Notes under the pieces: model-generated
What the model saw: only the letters and a program-made list of their open reading frames with translations
Told to the model about the DNA's origin: nothing
Databases searched by the model: none
Position numbers and translations under genes: made by a program
Assembly (NCBI GenBank): GCA_017429475.1
Contig: JAFROX010000001.1
Coordinates: 310,001-374,000, forward strand
Reading direction: 5' to 3'
DNA length: 64,000 nucleotides
DNA from: Bacteroidales bacterium
Lineage (GTDB): Bacteria > Bacteroidota > Bacteroidia > Bacteroidales > UBA932
Shown here: positions 1 to 9,534 of the stretch, one piece after another
How positions within the stretch are numbered: position 1 is the stretch's first letter
Layout of the letters: every line of letters starts with the position of its first letter

Positions 1-972
1 GGCTACATCAAGCTCTCGAAGTTCGCGCGCACCAGCTATTTGGAATTCCTCGAAGCCGCTGCAGAACTCAGGCTCAAGGGTATGAAGCGGCTCATCTTCG
101 ACCTTCGCGACAATACAGGCGGCTACCTGGACCAGGCCCTTCTCCTCAGCAATGAGTTCCTCGAGAAAGGCGATCTGATAGTATATATGGAAGGCAAGCA
201 CCGTGACCGCGAGGATATGTTCGCCGACGGGCGCGGAAGCTGCAAGAACATAGCACTCGCAGTGCTCATCAACGAATCCAGTGCATCATCGAGCGAAATT
301 TTCGCGGGCGCGATGCAGGACAACGACCGTGCTACCATCTATGGAGTAAGGTCTTTCGGAAAGGGACTCGTGCAGGAGCCCGTATATTTCACCGACGGCA
401 GCGGCATCAGGCTTACGATACAGAGATTCTATACTCCTTCCGGCCGTTGCATCCAGAAGCCTTATGCCGACGACTACGATTATGACATCATACACCGTTA
501 CAACAACGGCGAGCTGTTCAACGCGGACAGCATCAAAGTCGTAGATTCTCTCAAATTCACCACCAAGGGAGGCAGGACAGTCTACGGAGGCGGTGGCATC
601 ATTCCCGACGTTTTCGTTCCCCTGGACACCGTCGGCACCAATGATTTCTACGTGAAATGCAACCGTCTCGGTCTGCAGAACAAATATGCCAGCCGTTTCT
701 TCGACAACAACAGCGCCGCACTGAGGGCACAGACCACTCTTGACGACCTCAACAAATTCCTTGACGGCAAAAACATCGAAGCCGGCTTCCTGCGTTTCGC
801 AGCCGAAAACGAAGCCGTTCCTGCAGGTGACGAATGGGATAGGGCGAAAGAATACTTACTGCCCCAGGTGAGGGCGCTCATAGCCCGCTATTCTCCTTTG
901 GGAGACAAGGGTTTCTACCCCATCTACCTGACGACGGACAAACTCATTACGATAGCCACCGAAGGGAAATAG
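1..972 (+). CDS. S41 family C-terminal processing peptidase (5' truncated by window edge)
   Basis: The reading frame is open from base 1, so the N-terminal signal and PDZ parts lie outside the window. The visible part is the S41 protease core. It has the DLRDNTGGYL strand, the SASSSEIF segment holding the expected nucleophilic Ser (codon 286-288) and the SFGKG segment holding the general-base Lys (codon 361-363). The 25-residue Ser-Lys spacing matches E. coli Prc. Family members are periplasmic or membrane-attached proteases that clip C-termini of exported proteins. About 200 residues follow the catalytic core, a helical tail common in Bacteroidetes members. The next gene starts 4 bases after the stop, so the two are probably co-transcribed. 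Substrate unknown. Confidence 0.93.
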   Translation, partial: GYIKLSKFARTSYLEFLEAAAELRLKGMKRLIFDLRDNTGGYLDQALLLSNEFLEKGDLIVYMEGKHRDREDMFADGRGSCKNIALAVLINESSASSSEIFAGAMQDNDRATIYGVRSFGKGLVQEPVYFTDGSGIRLTIQRFYTPSGRCIQKPYADDYDYDIIHRYNNGELFNADSIKVVDSLKFTTKGGRTVYGGGGIIPDVFVPLDTVGTNDFYVKCNRLGLQNKYASRFFDNNSAALRAQTTLDDLNKFLDGKNIEAGFLRFAAENEAVPAGDEWDRAKEYLLPQVRALIARYSPLGDKGFYPIYLTTDKLITIATEGK

Positions 973-976
973 TGCG

Positions 977-1870
977 ATGAATCCGCTGAAGCTTCATACC
1001 GAGGTTGAAACCGCCCCGCTGGCACGGCGTTTCGATGCATCTTCAAAGATCTTTGCCATCGGGTCCTGCTTTGCGGCAGAGATAGGAGAAAGACTCGGTC
1101 AAAGCGGATTCAGCATAACGATCAACCCTTTCGGCACGCTTTACAACCCAGCCTCCATAGCGGCAGCTGTGCAGAGACTGGCCAACCCTGCCCCGTTTAC
1201 TGAAGATGACGTCATCTATTCAGAGCCTCTGGGACGCTATAATTCTTTCTGGCATCACACCAGATTCTCCAATGTGACAAAAGAGGGATTCCTGGCGGGT
1301 GCCAACGAATCCTTGAAATCCTCTGCCGTGGCCTTTGCCAAGTCTGACATATGCCTGGTGACTCTCGGTACTGCCTGGGTATTCCGTCACATCGGTTCGG
1401 GCAAGATCGTTGCGAACTGCAACAAAGTCCCTGCAAAAGAATTCCACAGGGAAAGGCTTACAGTAGAAGAAACTACCCTCCTGCTCTCAGAAATGATCGG
1501 CAACAACCCGGACAAGGAGTGGATATTCACGGTCAGTCCCATCCGTCATCTTGCCGACGGAGCTTATGGCAATTCGCTCAGCAAAGCCACGCTGCTGCTG
1601 GCAACTGAGCGATTAGAGAAAGCCTTCCCCAACGTTCACTATTTCCCGGCTTTCGAAATAATGATGGATGAACTGAGGGATTACCGTTTCTATGCCGAAA
1701 ACATGACCCACCCTTCTTCTCAAGCTTCAGAGCTGATATTTCTCAGGTTCCTCGACTATGCTTTCAGTCCGGATGCAGTAGAAGCCGCCGCCAAAGCCCG
1801 CAGGGAATATCGGCGCACCCAGCACAGGCCTTTGCTCGATGGTCCTGGTTCCTTGAAGAATATGGCATAA
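977..1870 (+). CDS. GSCFA domain protein
   Basis: A 297-residue protein whose residues 23-40 contain the GSCFA signature (IFAIGSCFAAEIGERL) that names the family. Downstream are blocks typical of SGNH-like hydrolase folds: VTLGTAWVF near residue 130, TVSPIRHL near 180, YFPAFEIMMDELRDYRFY near 225 and a final NMTHPS. I see no signal peptide, so it is probably cytoplasmic. The family is common in Bacteroidetes but its substrate is not established; a lipid- or glycan-ester hydrolase role is only an inference from fold similarity. It lies 4 bases behind the S41 peptidase gene and is followed by a strong bidirectional terminator. Confidence 0.85.
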   Translation: MNPLKLHTEVETAPLARRFDASSKIFAIGSCFAAEIGERLGQSGFSITINPFGTLYNPASIAAAVQRLANPAPFTEDDVIYSEPLGRYNSFWHHTRFSNVTKEGFLAGANESLKSSAVAFAKSDICLVTLGTAWVFRHIGSGKIVANCNKVPAKEFHRERLTVEETTLLLSEMIGNNPDKEWIFTVSPIRHLADGAYGNSLSKATLLLATERLEKAFPNVHYFPAFEIMMDELRDYRFYAENMTHPSSQASELIFLRFLDYAFSPDAVEAAAKARREYRRTQHRPLLDGPGSLKNMA

Positions 1871-1871
1871 A

Positions 1872-1897
1872 AAAAAAGACGCCGAAGCGTCTTTTTT
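1872..1897. terminator. Bidirectional intrinsic terminator
   Basis: A stem GACGC/GCGTC with CGAA loop is flanked by six A on the left and six T on the right, so either strand gives a hairpin followed by a U-tract. It sits between the convergent GSCFA and DUF6515-like genes and can end both transcripts. Confidence 0.9.
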
Positions 1898-1911
1898 AAT
1901 ATGTCAAACTT

Positions 1912-3117
1912 TTACAAGTTCAGAACTACCTCGAAGAAAGGATTGCCGTCCACGATAACCACCTTGTAGAGAGTGTCATCAACTTTGTAGAAGATCTCAT
2001 CGTCAATCACCAGTCTTTCATAGTCGGCGGGGATTGCCTCGACAAGGGCTCCGATAGGCGGCTCGATTACGTAGTAGTCACCGTCTGCTCCGATGATGTA
2101 GAACACTCCGTCGTTGTAGTAGTAGTTGATGTCATCTCTTACTGTCTCTACGATGGTCGTGTAAGTTCTGGGAACGTAGCTGCGGTTGATTACCACTGAG
2201 TAACGTGTTGCCAGCCTTGCTGCGCGCTCTGCCCTGCGGATTGCGTCGTGGATCAGGTTGATCTTGGCGATTGTGATCATCGCACCGATCACTGAAGCGC
2301 GGAAGTGGCTTCCCCTCGGAGGTCTCGGACGAGGAGGCGGGGGCGGATTGTGTCCGGGATGCCTCGGAGGTCTCGGCTCGTTGTGAACCATCGGAGGATT
2401 GTTGGCCGGCCTGGGAGGATTGTTGTGCATCCTCTCCTCTGCCCTGGGGGCTTCGTTGCGCACTGCCGGAGGATTGTCGTTTACCTTCGGTGCTGCTGCG
2501 CGGCCTCCCTCATTCACTTTGGGAGCGCTGGTGCGGGTACCTTCCTTGGGAGCGACATTGTCGTGCCTTGCAGTGTTGCTTGCAACATTGCGGGCTGCAT
2601 TGTCTGTGCGCCTTGAGCTGTTGGCAGCAACAGTGCGGGTTGCCGTATTGTTGCTGCGGGCCGCATTGTTGCTGGTAACGTTGCGGGTTGCATTGTTGCT
2701 GGTGACGTTGCGGGTTGCAGCTGCTGTGTTGCGGCTTTCAGTGGTTTTTGCCACTGCGGCGGCTCCGGCGTTGCGGCTTGCGCCATTGATGATGTTACGG
2801 GTTGCGCCTGTGTTGTTGGCACGGGCTGTGCTGCTATGTGTTGCAGTCTCACGTGAAATATTGGTAGAACGGCTGCTTGCTGCGGCGGTTGACCTTGTAG
2901 CAGTGTTCATAGTTGAAGAGGAACTACTTCTCCTGCTTGATGTGGCGGCAGCATTGCTGGTTGCTGCACCGCTTCTGGTAGGAGAGCTCTTTTGCACGCT
3001 GGTAGAAGAAGTTGAAGCCGTATTGGCAGTCCTTCTTGATTGTCCCATCACCTCGGTCGGGCTGACACACATCATTACAATGATGAGGGAGAGTGCCATA
3101 AGTGCAAACTTTTTCAT
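1912..3117 (-). CDS. DUF6515-like exported protein with Ser/Thr/Asn/Arg-rich low-complexity region
   Basis: 401 residues starting at the ATG at 3117; the reading frame stays open upstream but only this start gives a clean signal peptide (MKKFALMALSLIIVMMCV, cleavage near VMGQ). Residues about 30-230 are low complexity (S, T, A, N, R) with repeats such as NVTSNNATR. Residues about 230-295 are Pro/Asn/Arg/His rich. The last ~110 residues form a compact domain, YYYNDGVFY...YYVIEPPIGALVEAIP...YKV, resembling DUF6515, a Bacteroidetes cell-envelope domain of unknown function. The protein is very basic and probably periplasmic or outer-membrane associated. It stands alone between galE (divergent) and GSCFA (convergent). 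Family call moderate; function unknown. Confidence 0.75.
   Translation of the reverse strand: MKKFALMALSLIIVMMCVSPTEVMGQSRRTANTASTSSTSVQKSSPTRSGAATSNAAATSSRRSSSSSTMNTATRSTAAASSRSTNISRETATHSSTARANNTGATRNIINGASRNAGAAAVAKTTESRNTAAATRNVTSNNATRNVTSNNAARSNNTATRTVAANSSRRTDNAARNVASNTARHDNVAPKEGTRTSAPKVNEGGRAAAPKVNDNPPAVRNEAPRAEERMHNNPPRPANNPPMVHNEPRPPRHPGHNPPPPPRPRPPRGSHFRASVIGAMITIAKINLIHDAIRRAERAARLATRYSVVINRSYVPRTYTTIVETVRDDINYYYNDGVFYIIGADGDYYVIEPPIGALVEAIPADYERLVIDDEIFYKVDDTLYKVVIVDGNPFFEVVLNL
2664..2717 (-). repeat. 27-bp tandem repeat, two copies, in the low-complexity gene
   Basis: Bases 2664-2690 and 2691-2717 are the same 27-mer apart from one A/G difference. Each encodes the nonapeptide NVTSNNATR or its equivalent. 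The surrounding sequence holds more degenerate copies (ttgcgggt-type units), so the segment could expand or contract by slippage without shifting frame. Confidence 0.85.
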
Positions 3118-3189
3118 GACTGTAATTTGTTTAGGTTGAACTTCAATTCTCGTATTGTCATAAACCGTACCAAAAATTACTTTTTTCAC

Positions 3190-3197
3190 TAAATTTG
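3190..3197 (+). promoter_or_regulatory. Bacteroidetes -7 element for galE
   Basis: TAAATTTG fits TAnnTTTG and ends 24 bases before the chosen galE ATG (3222). I found no well-spaced TTTG -33 element. Confidence 0.5.
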
Positions 3198-3221
3198 ACA
3201 CGGACAACTAAAAAATTATCA

Positions 3222-4238
3222 ATGAACAAACAGGTTTTGGTGACTGGTGGAAGCGGATATATCGGCTCCCACACGTGTGTAGAGCTGATTTTAGCCGGTT
3301 ATGAACCGATAGTGGTCGACAATCTCAGCAATTCAGAAATAAGTGCGATAAAGGGCATAGAGAAGATTACAGGGAAGAAAGTTGATTTCAACGAGGTTGA
3401 CTGCCTTGACGTCCCCGCCCTCGAGAAAGTCTTCAGTACTCACAAATTTGAAGCAGTCATCCATTTCGCGGCCTTGAAAGCTGTCGGAGAATCAGTCCAT
3501 ATTCCTTTGGACTATTACCGCAACAACCTCGGTTCGATGATCAACCTGCTGACTCTGATGATGAAGTATGATGTGCCTAACATCGTCTTCTCTTCTTCCT
3601 GCACGGTTTACGGACAGGCCGACGTGCTGCCGGTAACGGAGCAGACTCCGCGCAAACCCGCCCTAGCTCCTTACGGCGCCACAAAGCAGATGTGCGAAGA
3701 CATACTGCACGATACTGTAACTGCATATGGCAAGGTAAAGGGCATAGCGCTTCGCTACTTCAACCCAATCGGAGCACATCCCAGTGCTCTGATTGGAGAA
3801 CTTCCGCGGGGAGTCCCGAACAACCTGATTCCTTTCGTAACCCAGACAGCCGCCGGAATACGCCCGATGCTCAGCATTTTCGGCGACGATTACAATACCC
3901 CCGATGGAACCTGCATTCGTGACTACATAGATGTCGTAGACCTCGCCAAGGCACACGTTGTGGCTGTTGACCGTATGATAGAAGGGCGCAGCAAGGCTGA
4001 CTACGAGATCTTCAATATCGGCACGGGCCGCGGCGTTTCTACCCTTGAAATAGTCAAGACTTTCGAGAAAGTCAACAACCTGAAACTGAACTACAAGATT
4101 GCAGGGCGCAGGGCCGGCGACATCGAGGCCGTATGGGCTGACACCAGCTATGCAAACAAAGAGCTCGGCTGGAAAGCCGAGCGTCCTTTGGAAGATACCT
4201 TGAGGTCTGCCTGGAAATGGCAGCAGAGCCTGGGATAG
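3222..4238 (+). CDS. galE: UDP-glucose 4-epimerase
   Basis: 338 residues, the usual GalE length, starting at ATG 3222 (MNKQVLVTGG); an upstream in-frame TTG at 3195 would add a poor N-terminus. It interconverts UDP-glucose and UDP-galactose in the Leloir pathway and supplies UDP-galactose for surface glycans. Visible features are the Rossmann GGSGYIG at residues 10-16, SSSCTVYG with the catalytic Ser/Thr near residue 125, YGATK with the Tyr-Lys pair near residue 150, and the RYFNPIGAHP block. It is a cytoplasmic enzyme. The stop lies only 4 bases from the stop of the convergent fumarase gene. It fits functionally with the beta-galactosidase and galactanase genes elsewhere in the window, though it is not linked to them as an operon. 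Confidence 0.97.
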   Translation: MNKQVLVTGGSGYIGSHTCVELILAGYEPIVVDNLSNSEISAIKGIEKITGKKVDFNEVDCLDVPALEKVFSTHKFEAVIHFAALKAVGESVHIPLDYYRNNLGSMINLLTLMMKYDVPNIVFSSSCTVYGQADVLPVTEQTPRKPALAPYGATKQMCEDILHDTVTAYGKVKGIALRYFNPIGAHPSALIGELPRGVPNNLIPFVTQTAAGIRPMLSIFGDDYNTPDGTCIRDYIDVVDLAKAHVVAVDRMIEGRSKADYEIFNIGTGRGVSTLEIVKTFEKVNNLKLNYKIAGRRAGDIEAVWADTSYANKELGWKAERPLEDTLRSAWKWQQSLG

Positions 4239-4242
4239 TTCT

Positions 4243-5856
4243 CTATAATTTTCCTGCAAAGAAATCGTTGCCTTTGTCGTCCACGAGGATGAAGGCAGGG
4301 AAATCCTTGACTTCGATACGCCAGATGGCTTCCATTCCGAGTTCGGGATATTCCACGCACTCGATGCTCTTGATGGAATTCATCGACAGCACTGCTGCAG
4401 GGCCTCCGATGCTTCCAAGATAGAAACCGCCGTGTTTCTTGCAGGCGTCGGTGACGGCCTTGGTCCTGTTGCCCTTGGCAATCATGACCATTGAACCGCC
4501 GTGGTCCTGGAATTCATCTACGTAAGGATCCATACGGTTGGCAGTAGTCGGTCCCATAGATCCGCAAGGCATCCCGGCAGGAGTCTTGGCCGGACCTGCG
4601 TACAGCACGGGATGGTTCTTGAAATAGTCGGGAAGGTCCTCACCTGCATCCAGGCGGGCTTTCAGCTTGGCGTGGGCGATATCGCGGGCAACTATGATGG
4701 TGCCGTTGAGGCTGACGCGTGTCGAAACCGGATACTTGGAGAGGGTCTTGCATATTTCTGACATCGGCTGGTTGAGATCTATCACCACACCGCCGCCTTC
4801 GCCGGCATTGCGGAGCTCCTCGGGAATAAGTTCACCGGGCTTGTCGTCCATCTTCTCGATCCATACACCGTCAGCATTGATTTTGGCTTTGATGTTACGG
4901 TCTGCCGAGCAGCTTACGCCGAGGCCGATGGGGCAGCTTGCTCCGTGGCGGGGCAGACGGACCACGCGGATGTCGTGGGCAAATGCCTTGCCGCCGAACT
5001 GAGCGCCGAGACCGATCTTGTGAGCCTCCTCAAGAAGCTGCTTCTCCAGCTCTACGTCGCGGAATGCGCGGCCGGTCTCATCTCCGGTGGTAGGCAAGCC
5101 GTCATAATAATGAGTCGAGGCCAGCTTCACGGTGAGAAGATTCTTTTCGGCAGAAGTACCGCCGATTACGAATGCAATGTGGTAAGGCGGGCAGGCCGCA
5201 GTTCCCAGAGTACGCATCTTTTCTGTGAGGAAAGGAACCAGTGTGCCGGGATTCTGAATGCGTGCCTTGGTCTCCTGATAGAGATAGGTCTTGTTGGCAG
5301 AGCCACCACCCTTCACTACGCAGAGAAAACGGTATTCCATACCTTCTGAAGCCTCTATGTCGATCTGGGCAGGCAGGTTGCACTTGGTGTTTATCTCATC
5401 ATACATATTCAGGGGAGCGTTCTGGCTGTAGCGGAGATTCTCCTCGGTGTAGGTCTTGTAGACGCCGCGTGAGAGAGCCTCTTCATCGCAGAAGCCGGTC
5501 CATACCTGCTGTCCTTTCTCTCCGTGGATGATGGCTGTTCCAGTGTCTTGGCAGAATGGGAGCTTGCCTTTCGCCGCAACTTCTGCATTGCGCAGGAAGG
5601 TCAGGGCAACGTATTTGTCATTGTCGCTCGCCTCGGGATCAGAGAGGATTGAAGCCACCTGCTCGTTGTGGGCACGGCGCAGCAGGAAGTTAACATCCCG
5701 AAAGGCTGCATTGGCCAGCATTTCCAGGGCTTCAGGAGCCACTTTCAATATCTTATGTCCCTCGAACTCGCCGACAGATACGCCGTCTTTTGTCAGGCAG
5801 TAGTATTCAGTGGTATCGGGACCAAGCTGAAACATAGGTGCATATTTGAATTCCAT
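4243..5856 (-). CDS. Class I fumarate hydratase (Fe-S type)
   Basis: 537 residues, right for the oxygen-sensitive [4Fe-4S] class I fumarases (FumA/FumB type), which hydrate fumarate to L-malate. Cluster-ligand candidates are the Cys of LPFCQDTG (residue 102), one of the two Cys in [10 protein letters not shown] in the middle, and the Cys of [16 protein letters not shown] in the C-terminal part. KGGGSANK and [10 protein letters not shown] blocks are also present. In Bacteroidales this enzyme runs mostly in the reductive direction, as part of the succinate/propionate pathway. It is last in the metG-recX-prfB-fumarase run, 12 bases behind prfB. Loss or damage of the cluster by oxygen is expected from family knowledge. 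Confidence 0.96.
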   Translation of the reverse strand: MEFKYAPMFQLGPDTTEYYCLTKDGVSVGEFEGHKILKVAPEALEMLANAAFRDVNFLLRRAHNEQVASILSDPEASDNDKYVALTFLRNAEVAAKGKLPFCQDTGTAIIHGEKGQQVWTGFCDEEALSRGVYKTYTEENLRYSQNAPLNMYDEINTKCNLPAQIDIEASEGMEYRFLCVVKGGGSANKTYLYQETKARIQNPGTLVPFLTEKMRTLGTAACPPYHIAFVIGGTSAEKNLLTVKLASTHYYDGLPTTGDETGRAFRDVELEKQLLEEAHKIGLGAQFGGKAFAHDIRVVRLPRHGASCPIGLGVSCSADRNIKAKINADGVWIEKMDDKPGELIPEELRNAGEGGGVVIDLNQPMSEICKTLSKYPVSTRVSLNGTIIVARDIAHAKLKARLDAGEDLPDYFKNHPVLYAGPAKTPAGMPCGSMGPTTANRMDPYVDEFQDHGGSMVMIAKGNRTKAVTDACKKHGGFYLGSIGGPAAVLSMNSIKSIECVEYPELGMEAIWRIEVKDFPAFILVDDKGNDFFAGKL

Positions 5857-5868
5857 ATATCTTGAGTT

Positions 5869-6949
5869 TTAATTGTTTCCGTTGCTCATAAGATAGACCT
5901 TCATAAAATCGTTCAGGTCTCCGTCCAGGACTCCCTGGGTGTCGGAAGTCTCGTAGCCGGTGCGCAGGTCCTTGACCATCTTGTAAGGATGAAGGACATA
6001 GCTGCGGATCTGGCTGCCCCATTCTATCTTCTTTTTCTGTCCTTCAAGCTCTGCCTGCTTTTCCTGGCGTTTCTTGAGCTCGAGGTCGTACAGGTGTGAC
6101 TTCAGTATCCTGAGGGCGTTCTGACGGTTGTCAAGCTGGCTGCGGGTCTCGGTGTTCTCCACAACGATGCCTGTGGGGATGTGCTTCACGCGGACGCCTG
6201 TTTCAACTTTGTTGACGTTCTGGCCGCCGGCTCCGCTGCTGCGGTAGGTGTCCCATTCCAGGTCGGACGGATTAATCTCTATCTGGATAGTGTCATCGAC
6301 AAGAGGATAGACGAAGACGCTCGAGAATGTAGTCTGACGCTTGCCCTGCGCGTTATAGGGAGATATGCGGACCAGGCGGTGCACGCCGTTCTCGGCTTTC
6401 AGATAGCCGTAGGCATATTCGCCCTCAAACTCTATGGTCACGGACTTGATGCCAGCCTCGTCGCCTTCAAGCAGATCGCTGACTTCAATCTTATAGCCGT
6501 TACGCTCGCCCCAGCGCATATACATACGCATCAGCATAGAGCTCCAGTCATTTGCCTCAGTGCCGCCGGCTCCTGAATTGATTTTGAGGATGGCACCCAG
6601 ATTGTCTCCCTCGGCGCTGAGCATATTGCGCATCTCGAGGCTTTCAACCTGTGCCAGAAGCTGCGAGTATGCGGCATCAAGATCTTCGGCTGCATCTTCG
6701 CCGAACTCGGCCAGGGTGTTGCAGTCATCCATCAGGCTTGCAGCCTTGTCATAGCCGTCCACCCAGAATTTGATGGCTGAAATCTTCTTGACGATGACTT
6801 CTGCCGCCTTCGGATCGTTCCAGAAATCGGGAGCCAGGGTCAGCTCCTGTTGTTTTGACAGTTCCCCGCGTTTGGCAGGTATGTCAAAGACACCTCCCCA
6901 ACGTCTCTAACCGCTGTTTAATGTCTTTAATCTGTTCTGAGGTAACCAT
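5869..6949 (-). CDS. prfB: Peptide chain release factor 2, made by programmed +1 frameshift
   Basis: The gene starts at ATG 6949, runs 21 codons (MVTSEQIKDIKQRLETLGRCL), meets an in-frame TGA at 6886-6884 and continues in the +1 frame from GAC at 6885 to the stop at 5869. The product is about 359 residues, normal for RF2, which releases peptides at UGA and UAA. The second frame starts DIPAKRGELSKQQ and includes the peptidyl-tRNA hydrolysis motif GGQ (SSGAGGQNVNKVE). At the position of the stop-recognising SPF tripeptide it reads SPY. Treating 5869-6762 as the whole gene would lose the N-terminal domain. Neighbours are recX (11 bases upstream) and the fumarase (12 bases downstream). The frameshift is autoregulatory: low RF2 slows termination at the internal UGA and favours shifting. 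Confidence 0.95.
6883..6899 (-). promoter_or_regulatory. prfB +1 frameshift site
   Basis: On the minus strand: GGGGAGG (Shine-Dalgarno-like, 6899-6893), a 3-base spacer TGT, the slippery CTT codon (6889-6887), then TGA C. This is the same layout as the E. coli prfB site (AGGGGG, 3 bases, CTT TGA C). Confidence 0.95.
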
Positions 6950-6960
6950 ATATCTTATTT

Positions 6961-7410
6961 CTACTTTATCGTCTTGCAAATCTCGTCGGCCTGGGCGTAG
7001 GTGAATCCTCTGGAAATTGCAAAGCGCAGGAGCTTTGCCCGTTTCTCTTCCGGAGTGGCAGCCTTCAGGGTCTGTGCCTTGGCCTGCAACAGTTTAGCCA
7101 ACCTCTCCTTCTGCTGCTCCGCGTCAATCTCACCCATCGCCTCTGCTATCGTGTCGCCATCAAGTCCTTTTCGCTGCAACGCATAGCGGATCTTCATCTC
7201 TCCCCAGCCCTTGAGCCTACACTTGTCCCGCACGAATGCGGCAGCATATCTGCTTTCGTCTATGAACCTTTCCTCGCAGAGTTTCCTGATCATAGCCTCT
7301 GCATCGACTGTATCGGACAATGCCGATATCTTGGCAGCAATGTCGCTCTTGCAATATTCGCGACGGCTGCAAAGAGCCATCATCCGGCTATAGATCTGCT
7401 CCTCGGTCAT
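6961..7410 (-). CDS. recX: Regulatory protein RecX
   Basis: A 149-residue helical protein matching RecX in length and pattern: SRREYCKSDIAAKI near the start, CEERFIDESRYAAAFVRDK in the middle, GWGEMKIRYALQRKGLD next, and a final FAISRGFTYAQADEICKTI. RecX binds RecA filaments and limits their extension or activity. It lies 10 bases behind metG and 11 bases ahead of prfB, so it is probably translated from the metG mRNA; recA itself is not in this window. Cytoplasmic; no unusual features seen. Confidence 0.9.
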   Translation of the reverse strand: MTEEQIYSRMMALCSRREYCKSDIAAKISALSDTVDAEAMIRKLCEERFIDESRYAAAFVRDKCRLKGWGEMKIRYALQRKGLDGDTIAEAMGEIDAEQQKERLAKLLQAKAQTLKAATPEEKRAKLLRFAISRGFTYAQADEICKTIK

Positions 7411-7420
7411 AGAAGCCTGT

Positions 7421-9490
7421 CTATCCTATCGTAGCGCCGTTATCCAGCCTCTCCTCAGGAGCCACGATACGCATCTTGCCGTCCGGCTGCTGTGCCATCA
7501 GGATCATTCCTTGAGAAACTATGCCCTTGATCTTACGAGGCTTGAGGTTGGCGAGGATGCATATCTGCTTGCCCACCATCTCCTCCGGAGTGTAGTACTG
7601 AGCTATGCCGCTCACCAGTTCGCGGACGTCAAGGCCAGTGTCTATCTTGAGGTGAAGCAATTTGTCTGTATTGGGCACTTTCTCAGCCTCGAGGACAGTG
7701 GCTGTACGGATGTCCATCTTTTCGAAATCTTCGAAAACGCATTCTGCCTTGAGAGGAGCCGGAGTTTCTGCCAGGGCGGCAGCTGCGGCGGCCTCGTGTG
7801 CTGCTTTGGTAGACTGCAATTTAGCCATCTGGGCATCGATCTGCGCATCTTCTATCTTTGCGAACATCAACTGAGCGGGCGCGATCTGATGGTTTGAAGG
7901 CAATATGCCGGCATTGCCGAGCTGGTCCCAGGACAGGGTATCGAGGCAGAGCATCTGCTGAAGCTTGGCTGACGAGAACGGCAGGAACGGAGAGAATGCT
8001 ATCGCCAGGTTGGCACATATCTGCAAGGAAGTGTAAAGGATAGATGCAGTGCGGTCGAGGTCATTCTTGGCAACCTTCCAGGGCTCTGTGTCTGAAATGT
8101 ATTTATTGCCTATGCGGGCCAGGTTCATAGCCTCTTTCAAAGCCTCGCGGAACTTGTAGTGCTCGATGCAATCTTCAATGGCAGCCTTGATCTGAGGAAG
8201 CTGGGCCAGCGTCTCGGCATCAATGGCCTCGGGTTTGGCATCGGCCGGCACTTTGCCTCCGAAATACTTGTGGGTAAGCACCACAGCACGGTTCACGAAG
8301 TTGCCGTAGATGGCGACAAGCTCGCTGTTGTTGCGATCCTGATAATCTTTCCAGGTGAAATTGTTGTCCTTGGTCTCGGGTGCGTTGGCGGTCAGCACAT
8401 AGCGCAGCACGTCCTGCATACCCGGGAAGTCCTCGAGATATTCGTTCAGCCAAACCGCCCAGTTCTTGGATGTCGATATCTTGTCGTTCTCAAGGTTCAG
8501 GAACTCGTTGGCAGGAACATTGTCAGGCATAATAAATTGACCGTGGGCCTTCATCATAGAGGGGAAGATGATGCAGTGGAACACGATGTTGTCCTTGCCG
8601 ATGAAATGCACGAGCTTTGTCTCTTCGTCCTGCCACCATTTCTGCCATTCGCCCCACTTGCCGGGTTCCCGCTCACACAATTCCTTGGTATTGGAAATAT
8701 ACCCTATCGGCGCATCGAACCACACATACAACACCTTGCCTTCGGCACCTTCCACCGGAACCGGAATGCCCCAGTCAAGGTCGCGGGTCATCGCGCGTGG
8801 CTGCAGCCCTGAGTCGAGCCAGCTCTTGCACTGACCGTAGACATTCGGACGCCATTCCTTATGCTGCTCCAGAATCCATTCGCGGAGCCACGGTTCGTAC
8901 TCGTTGAGGGGAAGATACCAGTTCTTTGTCTCGCGCAGGACAGGTGTCGACTTGCTGCGTTTGCTCCTGGGATTGATCAGCTCTTCGGGAGAAAGGTCAC
9001 GACCGCATTTCTCGCACTGGTTGCCGTAAGCATCCGGGTTTCCGCAGTGGGGACATTCTCCGACGATGTCGCGGTCTGTCAGGAATTCCTGAACCTCCTC
9101 GTCATAATACTGCTTGCTCGTGCGCTCTATCAGCTTCCCGTCGTCATAAAGCTTGCGGAAAAATTGAGCGGCAAACTCGTGGTGAGTAGCCGAAGTAGTG
9201 CGTGAATATATGTCGAAACCGATGCCGAAATCTTCGAAAGACTTCTTGATGAGCGAGTGGTAGCGGTCTACGACCTGCTGAGGGGTTATGCCCTCTTTGC
9301 GGGCACGCTGGGTAACGGGCACGCCGTGCTCATCTGAACCGCACACGAAAAGGACCTCACGGCCGCGCATTCGCTGATATCTCACATATATGTCTGCAGG
9401 AACATAGACTCCTGCGAGGTGTCCAATATGTACAGGGCCGTTCGCATACGGCAGTGCGCTTGTCACGAGTATCCTCTTGTAATCGCTCAT
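7421..9490 (-). CDS. metG: Methionyl-tRNA synthetase
   Basis: 689 residues, the long form with a C-terminal tRNA-binding domain. It charges tRNA-Met with methionine. The HIGH motif is at residues 21-24 ([14 protein letters not shown]). A zinc knuckle [18 protein letters not shown] is near residue 145. The KMSKS loop appears as [11 protein letters not shown] near residue 335. The last ~110 residues (from [26 protein letters not shown]) are the EMAPII-like OB fold used for tRNA binding and dimerisation. It is the first gene of the minus-strand metG-recX-prfB-fumarase run, and its promoter overlaps the end of dnaG. Confidence 0.97.
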   Translation of the reverse strand: MSDYKRILVTSALPYANGPVHIGHLAGVYVPADIYVRYQRMRGREVLFVCGSDEHGVPVTQRARKEGITPQQVVDRYHSLIKKSFEDFGIGFDIYSRTTSATHHEFAAQFFRKLYDDGKLIERTSKQYYDEEVQEFLTDRDIVGECPHCGNPDAYGNQCEKCGRDLSPEELINPRSKRSKSTPVLRETKNWYLPLNEYEPWLREWILEQHKEWRPNVYGQCKSWLDSGLQPRAMTRDLDWGIPVPVEGAEGKVLYVWFDAPIGYISNTKELCEREPGKWGEWQKWWQDEETKLVHFIGKDNIVFHCIIFPSMMKAHGQFIMPDNVPANEFLNLENDKISTSKNWAVWLNEYLEDFPGMQDVLRYVLTANAPETKDNNFTWKDYQDRNNSELVAIYGNFVNRAVVLTHKYFGGKVPADAKPEAIDAETLAQLPQIKAAIEDCIEHYKFREALKEAMNLARIGNKYISDTEPWKVAKNDLDRTASILYTSLQICANLAIAFSPFLPFSSAKLQQMLCLDTLSWDQLGNAGILPSNHQIAPAQLMFAKIEDAQIDAQMAKLQSTKAAHEAAAAAALAETPAPLKAECVFEDFEKMDIRTATVLEAEKVPNTDKLLHLKIDTGLDVRELVSGIAQYYTPEEMVGKQICILANLKPRKIKGIVSQGMILMAQQPDGKMRIVAPEERLDNGATIG

Positions 9491-9521
9491 AGTTCAGTTT
9501 CTATTATTGGTTTGAAGTGTG

Positions 9522-9529
9522 CAAATGTA
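9522..9529 (-). promoter_or_regulatory. -7 element for metG operon
   Basis: Minus strand reads TACATTTGCA (TAnnTTTG plus CA), 32 bases before the metG ATG and just beyond the dnaG stop codon. The same decamer precedes cysS and both tRNA genes in this window. Confidence 0.6.
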
Positions 9530-9534
9530 GTAAA

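Noticed and set aside
2399-3139. Long plus-strand open frame (246 codons) opposite the DUF6515-like gene
   Set aside because: It mirrors the low-complexity coding strand; its Leu/Ala/Val-rich product shows no domain, and the minus-strand gene has a signal peptide and a recognisable C-terminal domain.
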